From assembly GCA_903885885.1 (NCBI GenBank), contig CAISKJ010001598.1:1-6002 (forward strand): a stretch of 6,002 bases of DNA, written 5' to 3'. Under the pieces are notes generated by a model. The model searched no databases. It worked only from the letters and a program-made list of their open reading frames with translations, and had not been told where the DNA came from. The translations under genes were made by a program, and so were the position numbers. This stretch comes from an uncultured delta proteobacterium. GTDB lineage: Bacteria > Myxococcota_A > Polyangia > Polyangiales > Ga0077539. Positions 5,192-6,002 of this stretch are shown in pieces (position 1 is the stretch's first letter; every line of letters begins with the position of its first letter).

Positions 5192-6002
5192 TCACGGCTG
5201 CACGGGCGTGCCCACGACGGGCGCGAAGTTGATCGGCAGCGCGGGCGCGCCGCTGCTGGGGAAGCTCGGCACCGCGTTGGGGAGCCCCGCCGGCGTGGGC
5301 GGGTTGGTGGTCACCGGCGCTCCGCCGGGGCGGATCTCGACGGGCAGGTCGATGCTCTCGCTCGGCGTGTGGGGCTCGGCGGGCGCGGGGCGCGACTGCG
5401 CCTCGAGCTCGGCGCGCGCGCGCAGCTCGCGGATCGACTGGCGGATCTCTTCGACGAGCCCGTTGGTGCGCGTGTAATCCATCGGCGGCTCGTACTCGTT
5501 CTCCGAGAAGACGAAGTACCGATCGACGAACTCCTGCCGCTCGCGCATCTTGCGCTCGAAGATGCGGCGCAGGTCGCTCTGGTCACGGATCACGTACGGG
5601 GTGAGAAACAAGAGCAGGTTGGAGCGCTGCACCGTGCGGTTGGTGCGGCGAAAGAGCGCCCCGAGAATGGGGATGTCGCCGAGGATCGGCACGCGCTCTT
5701 CGCTGTTGGTCTCGGTGTTACGAATGAGCCCGCCGATGACCACGGTGTTCTGATCGCGCACCACGGTGGTGGTCTTCGCCGTGCGGCGGTTGATGGTCAC
5801 CGCGCCGAGCTGACCGGTCGAGGCGCCCACCTCGGAGATCTCTTCTTCGATCTCGAGGCGCACCTCGCCCGAGTCGTTGATGTGCGGCGTGAGGTTGATC
5901 TTCGTGCCCACGTCCTGGCGAGGGGCCGCGAAGCCGCCGCCGAGGGCGCCCAGGCCGCCGAGCGCGCCGAGGGCGCTGCCCGCCTGGCCGCCGAGGCCCG
6001 CG
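5192..6002 (-). CDS. gspD: Type II secretion outer-membrane secretin GspD (partial, 5' end beyond right edge)
   Basis: The last 269 residues of a secretin are visible; the frame is open to the right edge, so the signal peptide and N0-N3 domains lie outside. GspD forms the multimeric outer-membrane channel of the T2SS. The secretin core includes QDVGTKINLTPHINDSGEVRL, TVVIGGLIRNTETNSEERVP and the signature VPILGDIPILGALFR (5660-5692 covers its first 11 residues), followed by SNLLLFLTPYVIRD, the usual end of the beta barrel. A charged helical segment then leads into a Pro-rich, probably disordered tail of about 65 residues (5195-5389). At the other end, the residues just before the QDVG motif are extremely Gly/Ala/Leu-rich. 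An internal GTG at 5911 is not the true start, because secretin sequence continues upstream of it. gspE follows after 22 bases. PilQ-type secretins are the alternative, but the operon context supports GspD. Confidence 0.95.
   Translation of the reverse strand, partial: AGLGGQAGSALGALGGLGALGGGFAAPRQDVGTKINLTPHINDSGEVRLEIEEEISEVGASTGQLGAVTINRRTAKTTTVVRDQNTVVIGGLIRNTETNSEERVPILGDIPILGALFRRTNRTVQRSNLLLFLTPYVIRDQSDLRRIFERKMRERQEFVDRYFVFSENEYEPPMDYTRTNGLVEEIRQSIRELRARAELEAQSRPAPAEPHTPSESIDLPVEIRPGGAPVTTNPPTPAGLPNAVPSFPSSGAPALPINFAPVVGTPVQP
5933..6002 (-). repeat. Gly-rich low-complexity segment within gspD
   Basis: About 23 codons at the right edge encode an imperfect Gly-Leu/Ala-Gly repeat (GLGGQAG, SALGALGG, LGALGGG) immediately upstream of the secretin QDVG motif. 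At DNA level this is a run of GGC, GCG and CTC codons. It probably forms a flexible loop in the region between the last N domain and the next barrel strands. It may extend beyond the window. Confidence 0.5.

Noticed and set aside
3001..5232. A 743-codon open frame on the plus strand, opposite gspE and the start of gspF
   Set aside because: It is antisense to an intact, motif-rich gspE. Its product is a His/Arg/Glu/Val-rich composition without recognisable domains, as expected from the complement of a high-GC gene in a stop-poor frame.

Overview
The window is a compact, high-GC run of type II secretion system (T2SS, general secretory pathway) genes. All of them are on the minus strand, so transcription runs from the right edge to the left edge. 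In that order the genes are gspD (secretin, 5' part outside the window), gspE (secretion ATPase), gspF (inner-membrane platform), a small gspG-like gene, gspG (major pseudopilin), gspH (minor pseudopilin) and gspI (minor pseudopilin, 3' part outside the window). The base composition, the very small gaps, the frequent GTG starts, the D-E-F-G-H-I order and the alanine/arginine-rich extensions all fit a deltaproteobacterial or myxobacterial (Myxococcota) chromosome. That placement is an inference, because the sequence alone does not fix the taxon.

Layout: gspD occupies 5192-6002 and ends in a Pro-rich tail. A 22-base gap carrying a strong ribosome binding site leads to gspE (3376-5169), and 4 bases then separate gspE from gspF (2061-3371). 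The stop of gspF overlaps the start of the gspG-like gene (1624-2064) as ATGA. gspG (1178-1603) has its own ribosome binding site. gspH (409-1167) starts 10 bases after the gspG stop and uses a ribosome binding site that overlaps that stop. gspI (1-412) overlaps the end of gspH as ATGA. No gap exceeds about 25 bases, and no promoter, terminator, RNA gene, mobile element or CRISPR array is visible. The window is therefore the interior of one long operon that continues past both edges.

How the parts should work together, from family knowledge: GspE hydrolyses ATP at the cytoplasmic face of the GspF platform. This drives assembly of a periplasmic pseudopilus made of GspG and capped by minor pseudopilins including GspH and GspI, which moves folded exoproteins through the GspD outer-membrane secretin.

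The most unusual item is the 146-residue gene between gspF and gspG. It keeps the periplasmic core of a GspG pseudopilin, including the same Cys pair and the D-x-W motif at identical spacing. It lacks the prepilin cleavage site, the +5 Glu and the acidic calcium loop. It looks like a permanently membrane-anchored relative of GspG built into the secretion operon. Smaller oddities are a long insert between the two CxxC pairs of GspE, an enlarged GspH, a Cys-rich stretch in GspI and a Gly-rich segment in GspD.
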